Assembly: GCA_040901765.1 (NCBI GenBank)
Contig: JBBDYG010000074.1
Span: 1 to 24,328, forward strand
Direction: 5' to 3'
Origin: JBBDYG01 sp040901765
GTDB taxonomy: Bacteria; Planctomycetota; Planctomycetia; Pirellulales; Lacipirellulaceae
DNA: 24,328 nt
In this document: in pieces, positions 1 to 7,497 of the stretch
Numbering within the stretch: position 1 is the first letter of the stretch
How the letters are laid out: each line of letters opens with the position of its first letter
Translations under genes and position numbers: made by a program
Notes under the pieces: model-generated
Databases searched by the model: none
Told to the model about the DNA's origin: nothing
What the model saw: only the letters and a program-made list of their open reading frames with translations

Positions 1-90
1 CCAGCGGAAGTAATTGCCAAGTACCTCTGTTGCAATTGATTCTTGACATCACCAATCCGTAGAAACTTTTTTTGAGCAAGAAAATTTGAA

Positions 91-160
91 CAGGAGGAAA
101 CAGAGGAAGCAGAGAAAAGTAGGGCTATATTGTTCTCTCTGTTTTCTCCGTTTCCTCCTG
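91..160. repeat. Inverted pair of ~9-nt tandem repeats
   Basis: Purine-rich arm 91-118 consists of three units of 10, 9 and 9 nt, each beginning with CAG and rich in AGA/GGA. Arm 133-160 is its imperfect reverse complement, again in 10-9-9 units. The outer 13 bp (89-101 against 150-162) pair perfectly; inner units carry mismatches. The spacer 119-132 is 14 nt. It lies 3' of the minus-strand lipoprotein gene. A small GCGGCC-TTAC-GGCCGC hairpin (176-191) sits between it and that gene's stop. Bases 1-88 hold nothing I can assign; they may include the end of an upstream gene. Confidence 0.75.
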
Positions 161-213
161 TTAAATTCTTTGGTTGCGGCCTTACGGCCGCGCTATGATC
201 ATCAGTGGCTCAC

Positions 214-1719
214 TCATTTGCCGCCGATTTCAAACTCGGTGGTCGCGTGGCCCAGTTTGTTCGCGTGTTGGTCTTTGATTGTGAGTTGCAATTGATACTT
301 GCCCGGCGTGAGACTTGCGGGCAAGGTAATTCCGTATTGGGTGTGGAAGTCGCGGCGATGGCGGAGACAGTAATCGTCGATCGTCGGGAATTCATTTCCA
401 TCGGACCGATTTCCGGCGGCATCGAGAATCTGATAGCTCGTGCTGAGCGCCGTGTGAAAGCCCTGCGGAGTCGACAGGCTGCGATAGTTTTCGACTTCCG
501 CGTACAGCGACAGTCGCTGGCCAGGTTTAAACGTGGAGGTGGCTATCGGCTCGTAAGCTCCGTAGCCGTGTATCTGACTACAGAACACCACGTTGCGCAC
601 GGTCAGTGGGCATAGTTCTGCAAGTTCATTTGCGGCTTCAGCTAAGTGAACGTTGGCGGCGGCGGCGCGGCGCTTATCATCCGGCTGCGCTTGGCAATCG
701 AGGAGAGTCGCCAGCGTGAAAAGTTGTTTCGACCAATAGTCTTGTTCGCCCGTCGAAAGGCCGTCGACCGGCGCGAGCGCGGCCTCCTGGCGACCGGCGG
801 CCAATTCCAGTAATCGCAGCCGCAACCGCTCGTGCAGTTCGTCGGTCGATTGTGCCGGCTCGCGGGTGGCGATGGACAGTCCGTCTATGGCGCGCCCCAG
901 CGATTGTTCCCAACTCTCTTCAGCCTTTGGTGACGATGCGGACGCCGGGACGACCTGCGACTCCGCTGGCTCGGCGTCTCGTTCGTAAACGGCATGAACA
1001 ACGCCGGATAATTTGCTCGGCGCTGGTTCGGAGACCTCCGTTACGGAATCAACCGATCGGTCATCCCGCGGATCAATCGCATGGAGCGATGACGCCGCGT
1101 GATGCGAGGGCGCTTCCGCGGGTTCTTCCGTTTCGATTCGTCGGGCGCGCGGGGCGTCGAGCTTGCCTAACGGTTGGGGAAGCAGTCGCGGATGGGCATC
1201 GTCCGATTGCGAAGCGGGTTCGACCGGCGCAAATCCCTCACGCGGTAGTGCTTCCATCGGTAGCGGCGGTTCGGGTCGCGATCGCTCGCGCAATTCGCGG
1301 CTATAGGCGTAGGCCGCTTTGAATTGCTGCACGACCAATCCGTAGTGTGCGGGCTTGGCTGTCTGGAGTTGCTTGAGAAGCTGCTGCTGTGCCGCGGCAT
1401 CGGTTCGACCGAGTTCTTCGATATCGGCAAGCACCTGCGAGAACGCTTGTTCGGCCGTCGGCTCCGCCCCCGGTGTAGCGGATGCGATCGGCGTTCTGGG
1501 CGTGGACGCTGACGGCGCGTTGAACGAGGCTTGCGACTCCTCCACGGACGGCGCGGGTGAGGCAGGAGCGGGGAGATCGGCAATCGGCGCCTTTGCGGCG
1601 ACGGTCGTTTCTGAAACGGCAGTTTCGCTTGCAGCGAAGGGCCACGCGGCCCGGCAGCCGGGCAACGCGATCAGCGCGGTGAACAAGAGCATCCAATTGC
1701 GAAACAAAGCGATCATCAA
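214..1719 (-). CDS. Lipoprotein of unknown function, planctomycete type
   Basis: 501 aa. The N-terminus is a hydrophobic signal ending in LPGC (Cys22), a lipobox, so the product is probably a lipid-anchored envelope protein. Residues ~25-270 are Ala/Pro/Glu/Ser-rich and look disordered. The region from ~280 is more ordered. The C-terminal ~120 residues (from LCPLTVRNVVFCSQIHGYG) look like a compact beta domain, with YEPIATSTFKPGQRLSLYAE and a final strand KYQLQLTIKDQHANKLGHAT typical of Ig/FN3-like folds. I do not recognise the family. It lies downstream of holA on the same strand, with a 167-nt gap that carries a dispersed repeat, so cotranscription is uncertain. The start is the first ATG before the signal peptide; an immediately following second Met is an alternative. 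Confidence 0.85.
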   Translation of the reverse strand: MMIALFRNWMLLFTALIALPGCRAAWPFAASETAVSETTVAAKAPIADLPAPASPAPSVEESQASFNAPSASTPRTPIASATPGAEPTAEQAFSQVLADIEELGRTDAAAQQQLLKQLQTAKPAHYGLVVQQFKAAYAYSRELRERSRPEPPLPMEALPREGFAPVEPASQSDDAHPRLLPQPLGKLDAPRARRIETEEPAEAPSHHAASSLHAIDPRDDRSVDSVTEVSEPAPSKLSGVVHAVYERDAEPAESQVVPASASSPKAEESWEQSLGRAIDGLSIATREPAQSTDELHERLRLRLLELAAGRQEAALAPVDGLSTGEQDYWSKQLFTLATLLDCQAQPDDKRRAAAANVHLAEAANELAELCPLTVRNVVFCSQIHGYGAYEPIATSTFKPGQRLSLYAEVENYRSLSTPQGFHTALSTSYQILDAAGNRSDGNEFPTIDDYCLRHRRDFHTQYGITLPASLTPGKYQLQLTIKDQHANKLGHATTEFEIGGK

Positions 1720-1837
1720 CGGGCAGAGCGCGAGGCTGGCCGAGCGGGAGAACCCCGCTGGGAGTGATAAGGCGGCGGGATGGTAGGAAACGGCCGCGAT
1801 GCGAGCAAGCTCAGCCGCTGCTAGCAGGCGGCGGGCT

Positions 1838-1874
1838 GGTTAGCCGCGACGCGGAGTCCTCGGAGCGGAGCGCG
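1838..1874 (+). repeat. Dispersed AGCCGCGACGC element, copy 1
   Basis: This copy reads GGTTAGCCGCGACGCGGAG followed by TCCTCGGAGCGGAGCGCG. Closely similar stretches occur at 8931-8990, 10018-10050 and 21163-21199, with an inverted copy at 21253-21280. It lies between holA and the downstream lipoprotein gene. No ORF is needed to explain it. Confidence 0.75.
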
Positions 1875-1886
1875 TAACGCTTACCT

Positions 1887-2978
1887 CTAGCGGGGCCGCG
1901 CTAAGCCGCAAGCGGTGGAGGAGAGTCGCACCACGAGGCGCTCCAGCTCAAGCCGGGCACGGAGACCGCTGGAGTTGTGGCCCTTCAGAGCGAGGTCGGT
2001 CTCCAGCAGCCAGTCGTTGAGCTTGCCCGCCCGTTCGCGGCCGATTTGTTTGAGTTGCTTTTCCATTTTGTCCCACTGCCATTTGACGCCCGCTTCCTTG
2101 AGTGCGGCCGAGATGGGCATTCGCTGTCCGCGAGCTTCAGCTTGGGCAATGAGTGTATCGGCGGCGGCAAAGTTGCGGAGCGTGTAGCTGATCTGAGCGA
2201 ACAGACCAACCGGGTCGTCACCCGACAAAACCAACAAGTGAAGTTGCCGCAGGGCTTCGGCGGCGCGGCCGTCGGCCATGGCGTCGATCATGTCCCACGT
2301 CTGGCGGGTGCGCCAGTCGCCGACGTGCTCGCGAACGAGGTTCATGTCGATCTTCCCGCCCGAGGGAACGTACAGGGCGAGTTTGGCAACCTCTTGATCG
2401 AACACCCCCAGGCTCAGCGGCAACAGATCGAACAACAAATCTGCCGCGGCCGATTCAAGCGGCGCACCATGCACGTCGCGAGCCCGCATGATGAGCCATT
2501 TTTTCGCCTGACTGATGAAAGTCGTTCGCTCTTGGCCCTTCTCCGGGACGCGGCAATCGATGGCCAATCCCTTTACGGCCACCGCTTTCGCCAAGCGGGT
2601 GGTGCCAGGCCATGTGGAAACGTCGAGTACCAACACGCTTCCCGCCGCGGGATGTTCGACCCAGGCTTCGAGCTTCGCCCGGTGCTCGGCGACGAAACCA
2701 TCGGCTTCTTGCACGATGACCATCCGCGCTCCGCTGCCGAACAGCGACACGGTTGCCAGAGCGTCGACCACGTCTTTCCACTGGGCGACTTCTCCGCGCA
2801 GCGTGCGGAGCGAGAATTCGTCGCCCGCACCGCCGAGCACCTGTTGTCGTAGAGCGGTAATCGCTTCTTGTTTAAGGTAGGCGTCCTCGCCATATACCGC
2901 GCAAACCGGCCCGGGCGGACCGCTGGGCGGCGCGGAGAGGAACTGCAGGGCGGTGGTGGCGTGGGATGATTTGGCCAT
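1887..2978 (-). CDS. holA: DNA polymerase III subunit delta
   Basis: 363 aa, slightly longer than typical delta subunits (~340). Delta is the clamp-loader subunit that opens the beta sliding clamp and works with tau/gamma and delta prime. Family features visible: N-terminal VCAVYGEDAYLKQEAI (the 'G-D-Y-L' start of the degenerate AAA+ module), SLFGSGARMVIVQEAD, a mid-region VLVLDVSTWPGTTRLAKAV, the ADLLFDLLPLSLGVFDQEVAKLALY lid region, and the C-terminal helical collar with WDMIDAMADGRAAEALRQLHLLVLSGDDPVGLFAQI. The last ~10 residues (from STACGL) and the stop come from a CCGCAAGCGG-type repeat, so the native C-terminus may have been altered. It is 72 nt downstream of the secreted-protein gene at 3051-4778 and could be cotranscribed with it. 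Confidence 0.93.
   Translation of the reverse strand: MAKSSHATTALQFLSAPPSGPPGPVCAVYGEDAYLKQEAITALRQQVLGGAGDEFSLRTLRGEVAQWKDVVDALATVSLFGSGARMVIVQEADGFVAEHRAKLEAWVEHPAAGSVLVLDVSTWPGTTRLAKAVAVKGLAIDCRVPEKGQERTTFISQAKKWLIMRARDVHGAPLESAAADLLFDLLPLSLGVFDQEVAKLALYVPSGGKIDMNLVREHVGDWRTRQTWDMIDAMADGRAAEALRQLHLLVLSGDDPVGLFAQISYTLRNFAAADTLIAQAEARGQRMPISAALKEAGVKWQWDKMEKQLKQIGRERAGKLNDWLLETDLALKGHNSSGLRARLELERLVVRLSSTACGLARPR
1900..1918. repeat. CCGCAAGCGG mini-hairpin at holA 3' end
   Basis: GCTAAGCCGCAAGCGGTGG forms a small CCGC-AA-GCGG stem. Near-identical stretches occur at 2983-3000 (just upstream of the holA start), at 4017-4036 (inside the next gene's coding linker) and, rearranged, at 8982-8999. 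Here it encodes the final residues of HolA. Confidence 0.55.
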
Positions 2979-2982
2979 GGCA

Positions 2983-3000
2983 GCTAAACCGCAAGCGGCA
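2983..3000. repeat. CCGCAAGCGG mini-hairpin in holA leader
   Basis: GCTAAACCGCAAGCGGCA lies 5 nt upstream of the holA ATG. It matches the element at the 3' end of the same gene except for one base in the left flank, so holA is bracketed by two copies. The remaining leader up to 3050 has a partly paired stretch (GTCCGCC near GCCAGAC) and no recognisable gene. Confidence 0.5.
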
Positions 3001-3050
3001 GAGATTGGGTGCGCATTATGGAACGCTGGCGTCCGCCTGGAAAGCCAGAC

Positions 3051-4778
3051 CTACGGGCGATGGACGTCGCGCAAGCTGCCACTGGCCTGTGGCACGGAGA
3101 GCGAAATCGGCTGCTCAAGTTGATGGACGCCCACGTTGCCGGCGCGGTCGCGGGCTTCGACGCGCAGATAAATCTGTGACGGAACGTGGCGTTGGAGTCG
3201 CCAGGAGTAGCGGCCGGTGTTGTCGAGACTGGTGGCGGCGGCGCTCCAGGGGCCGTTGGGGCGGCTACTGTAGAAGAGACCGATCGGCCGTTGCGCCAGA
3301 TTCGCATCGCTCGCCTGCCAGGTGATTTCCAGGTGATCGGCGAAATAGCCTTCCCCTTGCCGCGCGGCGAGCAGTTGCGCTTGGGGCAGTGTGGTATCGA
3401 CGTGAACCCATAACTCGGGCTGCTCGCCGGGGGCCGGCGCTTGCGGCGCCAAGCCGCCGACCGCTTCGATCGCGATGCGAAAGCCGTAGAGTCCTTCGCC
3501 CGGCGCGGTCACGTTCACGGGACTGCGGTTGTCGTGGTCGATGGCGAAGCTGCGCCAGGTTTGCCCACCATCGGTCGTGCCCCATAGCTCGACCTTTGCC
3601 ACGCCCCATTGGCCGACGTCGTTCACATCGTAATCGAGCGCGAAATGGGGCGTGTTGACGACGCGCGCCTCCGGTGGCGGCGGCGCGCCGGCGGGGAGCG
3701 TGGCTGGGGATCGCAGCGGATTCAAGTCGCCTCCGCGCGACGAACTGGCTTGATGGAACGGCGACTCCGTCCAAGGAGTCGGAGCGGGCGGCGTCGGCTC
3801 CGACGGGGCGCCTTGAAGCGCGTCGAGGCGCGCCACTCGCGGCTGGGCGTCTTCCTGAGAGGCGGCGAACGGAACCAGCGAATGCGCGTCCGCCGGCCAA
3901 TTTTGGCTTGCCGGTGCGTGAGCGGCCACGTCGCGCGACGATGGAAAAGCAGCGATTGGCGGTAGCGGGTTCGTTGGCTGCGAGACAAAAGGGTTCACAA
4001 GCTCTTGCGGAGGGGGCGCTAAGCCGCGAGCGGCGGAGGGAGCAGGTTGCCAACCGCTGTGCGTGATGGGAATCGCCGGAGTCGTTTGCGGCAGTGCCGG
4101 CAATGTTGCACTCGGCTGTGCCTCGGCGCCGATGGTGCCTCGATTGCCGGCCGTGTCATAGATGGTTGCCCGAACCAGGACGCGCCGCGCCCCGGCGGGA
4201 GCGGCGCACGCAACTTGGCCGGTCACTTCGCTCCGCGATGCGATGTGGTTTGCGCCGACGGTCACCGGTTGCCACGTGGCCTGGCCGTCGGCTTGAATTT
4301 CGAGCTTGAGGCTCGCGGGATCGAGATGCTCGTCGGTGACGCGCCACTGCACGTGCAACTGTCCTTGTCCATCAATCGCGCCCTGCAAGACTTGAAACAC
4401 TGGCGGTCGGGTATCGACGATCACGCGCAATTCGGTGACCTGTTCACCCGCCGGCCAACTTTGGCCCGCTTGGTCGATGGTCCGCATCGCGAAGCAGTAA
4501 TCGCCATCCCCTTCGGCGCGATAGGTAAAGAAGCGGACGTCGGACCGAGCTCGCGTCACTTCGCGCCAGGTGCGACCCCAGTCTTTCGACAGGTAAAGAA
4601 CGACTTCGCGGGCCGATTTGGGATCCGAGGCGGCGCTGAATTGATAGGGAATCAGGAATGTGTCTTGCCGCCACATGACCGGTTCGGGCAGCGCGGGCGG
4701 CTGCGCAACGACCCCGCAAGCCGGAAGCGCGAGCGCCGCAGCGAGGCCAAGCACGAACTGTCGACACGGTTTCCGCAT
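3051..4778 (-). CDS. Secreted protein with duplicated Ig/FN3-like unit
   Basis: 575 aa from the ATG at 4778. The open frame extends upstream, but the signal sequence MRKPCRQFVLGLAAALALPAC (lipobox LPAC, or cleavage at VVAQ) fixes the start, and the upstream extension covers a repeat. There are two related halves: an N-terminal unit with SKDWGRTWREVTRAR, VIVDTRPPVFQVLQG and VRATIYDTAGNRG, and a C-terminal unit with GTTDGGQTWRSFAID, VHVDTTLPQAQLLAARQG and VEARDRAGNVG. The 'D-GG-TW' segments resemble BNR/Asp-box or FN3-like repeats. The middle (~230-400) is Pro/Ala-rich linker. It is probably exported to the envelope; the function is unknown. It may share a transcript with holA. Confidence 0.85.
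   Translation of the reverse strand: MRKPCRQFVLGLAAALALPACGVVAQPPALPEPVMWRQDTFLIPYQFSAASDPKSAREVVLYLSKDWGRTWREVTRARSDVRFFTYRAEGDGDYCFAMRTIDQAGQSWPAGEQVTELRVIVDTRPPVFQVLQGAIDGQGQLHVQWRVTDEHLDPASLKLEIQADGQATWQPVTVGANHIASRSEVTGQVACAAPAGARRVLVRATIYDTAGNRGTIGAEAQPSATLPALPQTTPAIPITHSGWQPAPSAARGLAPPPQELVNPFVSQPTNPLPPIAAFPSSRDVAAHAPASQNWPADAHSLVPFAASQEDAQPRVARLDALQGAPSEPTPPAPTPWTESPFHQASSSRGGDLNPLRSPATLPAGAPPPPEARVVNTPHFALDYDVNDVGQWGVAKVELWGTTDGGQTWRSFAIDHDNRSPVNVTAPGEGLYGFRIAIEAVGGLAPQAPAPGEQPELWVHVDTTLPQAQLLAARQGEGYFADHLEITWQASDANLAQRPIGLFYSSRPNGPWSAAATSLDNTGRYSWRLQRHVPSQIYLRVEARDRAGNVGVHQLEQPISLSVPQASGSLRDVHRP
4017..4036. repeat. Repeat copy inside a coding linker
   Basis: GCTAAGCCGCGAGCGGCGGA matches the CCGCAAGCGG element with one changed loop base. 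It is in frame inside the secreted-protein gene, where it encodes part of the low-complexity linker (SAARGLAP). This is consistent with insertion into a tolerant region. Confidence 0.45.
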
Positions 4779-4869
4779 GTTTGCGAACGAATTTCTGGTT
4801 AGTACCGAGAGTTGTCGTGGATGACACGCTGCGCCGTTAGTCCTGCATTTCAAGCCGGAGGCTTGACAG

Positions 4870-5075
4870 CAATTAGCCGGTGGTCGCGCAGCGCACCACC
4901 GGACAGCGAATCTCCCTCGCGCACGACCCTGGCAGGGGTCGCAGCACTTCGGTGCTGAATTTGAGCTGCTGGCACACCCTCCGGGGTGCGGGTTGTTTGG
5001 CGGTCGATTTCCGGCGGTGGCGCTTCGCTTACCGTCGGCTAATGGCTGCCATCCCTCCGGGATGACGTCGGCCTT
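4870..5075. repeat. Multi-hairpin intergenic repeat element
   Basis: A ~200-nt stretch upstream of the secreted-protein gene contains five separate perfect stem-loops in series. They are CCGGTGGT/ACCACCGG (4877-4902), CGACCC/GGGTCG (4924-4941), CAGCAC-TTCG-GTGCTG (4942-4957, a stable tetraloop), CACCC-TCCG-GGGTG (4975-4988) and CATCCC-TCC-GGGATG (5050-5064). It has the look of the dispersed repeats common in planctomycete intergenic DNA and is often mis-called as a short protein. No real gene is seen from 4779 to 5299. Confidence 0.7.
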
Positions 5076-5183
5076 TTTGCAGCGTGCCACCCATTGGTCG
5101 GCGCGCACGCTTCCCTATCGAAACTATCGGTGGCGGAGTGGCGGGCGCTTGAAGCGGTGTTTTCGGCGGTTCTTGCGGGGCAA

Positions 5184-5226
5184 TTTGGGTAGATTATTAG
5201 GGGTTTCAGGGATCTCACTACCCAAA
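5184..5226. promoter_or_regulatory. 9-bp inverted repeat upstream of small membrane gene
   Basis: TTTGGGTAG (5184-5192) and CTACCCAAA (5218-5226) are perfect inverted repeats separated by 25 nt, about 75 nt before the start at 5300. They could be an operator pair or a loose stem. No promoter boxes are clear, so regulation is only a possibility. Confidence 0.3.
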
Positions 5227-5299
5227 CCGGCGTTTCTGGACGGGAAACGGCTGGACGTGCATAATTGGGCAGGGCAAACTGGGGCAGATCGTCGGGTGG

Positions 5300-5590
5300 A
5301 TGCACGCAATGACGGCAGCGCGAATTCTGGCCGACTTAGCCGGTTATTCACTTGCCAAGGCGGCCGTTTGGTTCGCGCTGATTTTTGTCTTGCTGGCGCT
5401 CGGAATTAAGTTGGTGAGAAGGTGGCGCGATGACAACGCCGACGACACGCCGGACGCCCACGAATTGCTCACGAAGTTTCGCGAACTGCACGACCGGGGT
5501 GGGCTAAGCGACGACGAATACCGAACAATTAAGACGAAGCTAGCAGGGCAGGTTCAAGGCGAGTTAAACGGTAACGAGAATTCGAGTTAG
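5300..5590 (+). CDS. Small membrane protein with SHOCT-like C-terminus
   Basis: 96 aa. There is one transmembrane helix at ~18-38 (SLAKAAVWFALIFVLLALGIKL), then a basic stop-transfer VRRWR, an acidic spacer, and a C-terminal amphipathic segment HELLTKFRELHDRGGLSDDEYRTIKTKL. That segment resembles the SHOCT (short C-terminal) domain, in which 'L..L..L...G.lt.eEF...K..LL' is the usual pattern. The role is unknown; such proteins are usually membrane-anchored oligomerisation modules. ATG 5309 (MTAARIL) is an alternative start. It precedes clpX on the same strand, but 318 nt separate them, so an operon is doubtful. Confidence 0.75.
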   Translation: MHAMTAARILADLAGYSLAKAAVWFALIFVLLALGIKLVRRWRDDNADDTPDAHELLTKFRELHDRGGLSDDEYRTIKTKLAGQVQGELNGNENSS

Positions 5591-5628
5591 GTCAGGCGAA
5601 CACCGGACGCAACACCTTGCCGGGTTAT

Positions 5629-5790
5629 ATGGCGGCAGACAAGTTGGCTGAGTCCCGTGCGGGGCGACGGCCGATTTGGGAAGAGGCCGATGAACGAAGT
5701 TCACCGGCGCTGCGTAGGGATCGTCGAACACTGCTCGACACGAGCGTGGACAAGGAAGCCCCGCCTAATGTGAAGGCGCGGATCGAGTGA
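5629..5790 (+). CDS. Possible 53-aa protein upstream of clpX
   Basis: An ATG-to-TGA frame of 53 codons (MAADKLAESRAGRRPIWEEA...) ends just before a long stem-loop. It is rich in charged residues (Arg, Asp, Glu) and has no hydrophobic segment. No ribosome-binding site is visible, and third-position GC is only moderately high by my count. The same DNA contains several short inverted repeats (such as GTCGA/TCGAC), so it may instead be a structured untranslated region. Listed because nothing else explains 5591-5790. Confidence 0.2.
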   Translation: MAADKLAESRAGRRPIWEEADERSSPALRRDRRTLLDTSVDKEAPPNVKARIE

Positions 5791-5795
5791 TAGCA

Positions 5796-5843
5796 GCCGC
5801 TTCGGTAAACAACAGCCTCGGGACGCGGGCTGTGCGAAGCGGC
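5796..5843. ncRNA. Structured element upstream of clpX
   Basis: The outer stem GCCGCTTCG (5796-5804) pairs perfectly with CGAAGCGGC (5835-5843). Nested inside, ACAGCC (5812-5817) pairs with GGCTGT (5828-5833). The structure ends 65 nt before the clpX ATG. It has no U-run, so it is not an obvious terminator. It could be a leader structure of clpX or the 3' end of a small RNA; the type is not recognised. Confidence 0.35.
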
Positions 5844-5908
5844 GAGACTCGGTAAGCGAACCATCGAGTGGCATCTAAGGAGTTCTGTAGCGGGGAAGGA
5901 GTTTGTCT

Positions 5909-7198
5909 ATGCCCTCTAGCAGGGATCTCACGGGAACGGGAACACGCCGAGGCAGCACCTCGAAGCGCAATGCGTTTTGTTCCTTCTGTCGAAAGAGTTA
6001 TCGCGACGTCGGACCGCTCGTCGAGGGTCCGGGCGATGTGTACATCTGTGGCGAGTGCATCGAGCTGTGCCAGTCGATCCTCGACCAGGAACGCAAGCGC
6101 CGCGGAACCAGCAAGCAACTGTTCACGAAGATCCCTTCGCCACGAGAAATCGTGTCGGAGTTGGATCACTACGTGATTGGCCAGGAGTCCGCCAAGCGGG
6201 TGCTGGCAGTGGCCGTTCACAGCCACTACAAGCGGCTGGTGGCTTCGGAAGATGAGCACGATGTCGAGATCGACAAGTCGAACATTTTGCTCGTGGGTCC
6301 GACGGGCTGTGGAAAGACCTTGCTCGCGCGGACTTTGGCCCGGAGCCTCAACGTGCCGTTTGCCATTGGCGACGCCACGACGCTGACCGAAGCGGGCTAC
6401 GTGGGCGAGGATGTCGAGAACCTGCTGCTCAAACTGCTCCACGCGGCCGACTTCGACATCGAATCGGCGCAGCGCGGCATCCTGTATATCGACGAGATCG
6501 ACAAGATTGGCAAAACGAGCCAGAACGTCTCGATCACCCGCGACGTTTCGGGCGAAGGCGTGCAGCAAGCACTCCTCAAGATGCTCGAAGGAACGATGGC
6601 GAACGTGCCGCCGCAAGGCGGACGGAAGCATCCCGAGCAGCAGTACATTCAGATCGACACCACGAACATTTTGTTCATCTGCGGCGGTACGTTTTCGGGA
6701 GTTGAGGAGATCATTCGCAAGCGGCTCGGAAAACGCTCGATCGGCTTCGGCCAAACGGGCGAAGTCGCGGGCGAGGTTAGTTTGGGCGAAGCGCTCGCGC
6801 AAGTCACTTCAGACGACCTGATCGCGTTCGGATTAATCCCCGAATTGGTCGGCCGGTTGCCGGTGATAACGGCGCTGAAGCCGCTGAGCGAGGACGCCTT
6901 GGTGCGGGTGCTTAAGGAGCCGAAGAACGCGCTCATTAAGCAGTACCAAAGATTGTTTTCAATGGAGGAAGCCGACCTGCGATTCACCGACGAAGCGTTG
7001 CGGTCCATCGCCCACCGGGCGCACGAACGGGAAACCGGCGCCCGCGGCTTAAGGTCGATCATCGAGAATGTGATGCTTGACATCATGTTCGAGCTGCCCG
7101 ACCAGCCGCGCGGAAACCGCTACCTGGTGACGCCCGATGTGGTGGAAGGCCGCTCGAAGCTGTTTGCCGAAGAAGGGCCGCAGACGAAGAGTGCGTAA
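5909..7198 (+). CDS. clpX: ATP-dependent Clp protease ATP-binding subunit ClpX
   Basis: 429 aa. ClpX is the hexameric AAA+ unfoldase that recognises tagged proteins and threads them into the ClpP peptidase. Visible motifs: N-terminal zinc-binding Cys pairs CSFC (24-27) and CGEC (47-50); Walker A GPTGCGKT (130-137); pore-1 loop GYVG (163-166); Walker B ILYIDE (191-196); RKH loop (239-241); ClpP-docking IGF loop (278-280); PELVGR arginine region (~311-316); sensor-2 GAR (377-379). All key residues are present, so it should partner with a ClpP. ATG 5909 is chosen because AAGGAG lies 7 nt upstream; an in-frame TTG at 5903 would be too close. No clpP or tig lies beside it. Its stop codon lies at the edge of a heptad repeat, and a strong terminator follows. 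Confidence 0.97.
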   Translation: MPSSRDLTGTGTRRGSTSKRNAFCSFCRKSYRDVGPLVEGPGDVYICGECIELCQSILDQERKRRGTSKQLFTKIPSPREIVSELDHYVIGQESAKRVLAVAVHSHYKRLVASEDEHDVEIDKSNILLVGPTGCGKTLLARTLARSLNVPFAIGDATTLTEAGYVGEDVENLLLKLLHAADFDIESAQRGILYIDEIDKIGKTSQNVSITRDVSGEGVQQALLKMLEGTMANVPPQGGRKHPEQQYIQIDTTNILFICGGTFSGVEEIIRKRLGKRSIGFGQTGEVAGEVSLGEALAQVTSDDLIAFGLIPELVGRLPVITALKPLSEDALVRVLKEPKNALIKQYQRLFSMEEADLRFTDEALRSIAHRAHERETGARGLRSIIENVMLDIMFELPDQPRGNRYLVTPDVVEGRSKLFAEEGPQTKSA

Positions 7199-7204
7199 GG
7201 AAGG

Positions 7205-7232
7205 CGTAAGTCATTAGGCGTAAGTCGTAAGT
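7205..7232. repeat. Heptad array CGTAAGT after clpX
   Basis: Four contiguous 7-nt units: CGTAAGT at 7205-7211, 7219-7225 and 7226-7232, and CATTAGG at 7212-7218. A further GCGTAAG immediately before contains the clpX stop codon TAA. Because 7 is not a multiple of 3, the TAA in the unit closes different frames in successive units. Confidence 0.8.
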
Positions 7233-7323
7233 GACCCGAAGAACGACTAACAACTCACTGCCGGTAACGTTCAAGTTCGGAGCGCGATAAGCGCCGCCGG
7301 AGGTTAAGTTACCGAGCATTTAT

Positions 7324-7363
7324 GAGCCTGGGTGGAATTTGCCACCCAGGCTCTTTCTTCTTG
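7324..7363 (+). terminator. Rho-independent terminator downstream of clpX
   Basis: A 12-bp perfect stem (GAGCCTGGGTGG, 7324-7335, with CCACCCAGGCTC, 7342-7353) and a 6-nt AATTTG loop are followed by the T-rich tract TTTCTTCTT. It lies 126 nt after the clpX stop and is the clearest intrinsic terminator in the window. Confidence 0.85.
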
Positions 7364-7497
7364 GAACTGCCGTTTGAGTTCGTCGATTCTGTCGCGTCTT
7401 CATCCCGCCTCGCACAATCGACAACAACTGGCCATTCAAACGATTTGTTGATAAAATAAATTCTCTAACCTGAGCGACTTACTTACGCGGTGTTTTA

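Noticed and set aside
1..88. TTGACA at 42-47 as a promoter
   Set aside because: No acceptable -10 box at 16-18 nt and no plus-strand gene follows.
1977..2852. 291-codon open frame on the plus strand
   Set aside because: Antisense to holA; no signal or motif.
4880..5065. 61-codon frame MVAQRTTGQRISL...
   Set aside because: It lies entirely in the multi-hairpin repeat; its composition and structure mark it as a false gene.
4779..5108. 110-codon N-terminal extension of the secreted-protein gene
   Set aside because: It reads through the multi-hairpin repeat and would bury the lipoprotein signal; the start at 4778 is better.
5765..6802. 345-codon open frame on the minus strand
   Set aside because: Antisense to clpX, which has every family motif; the shadow protein shows no recognisable domain.
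7324..7353. Possible operator palindrome
   Set aside because: A 12-bp stem with a short loop and T-rich tail directly after clpX fits an intrinsic terminator better.
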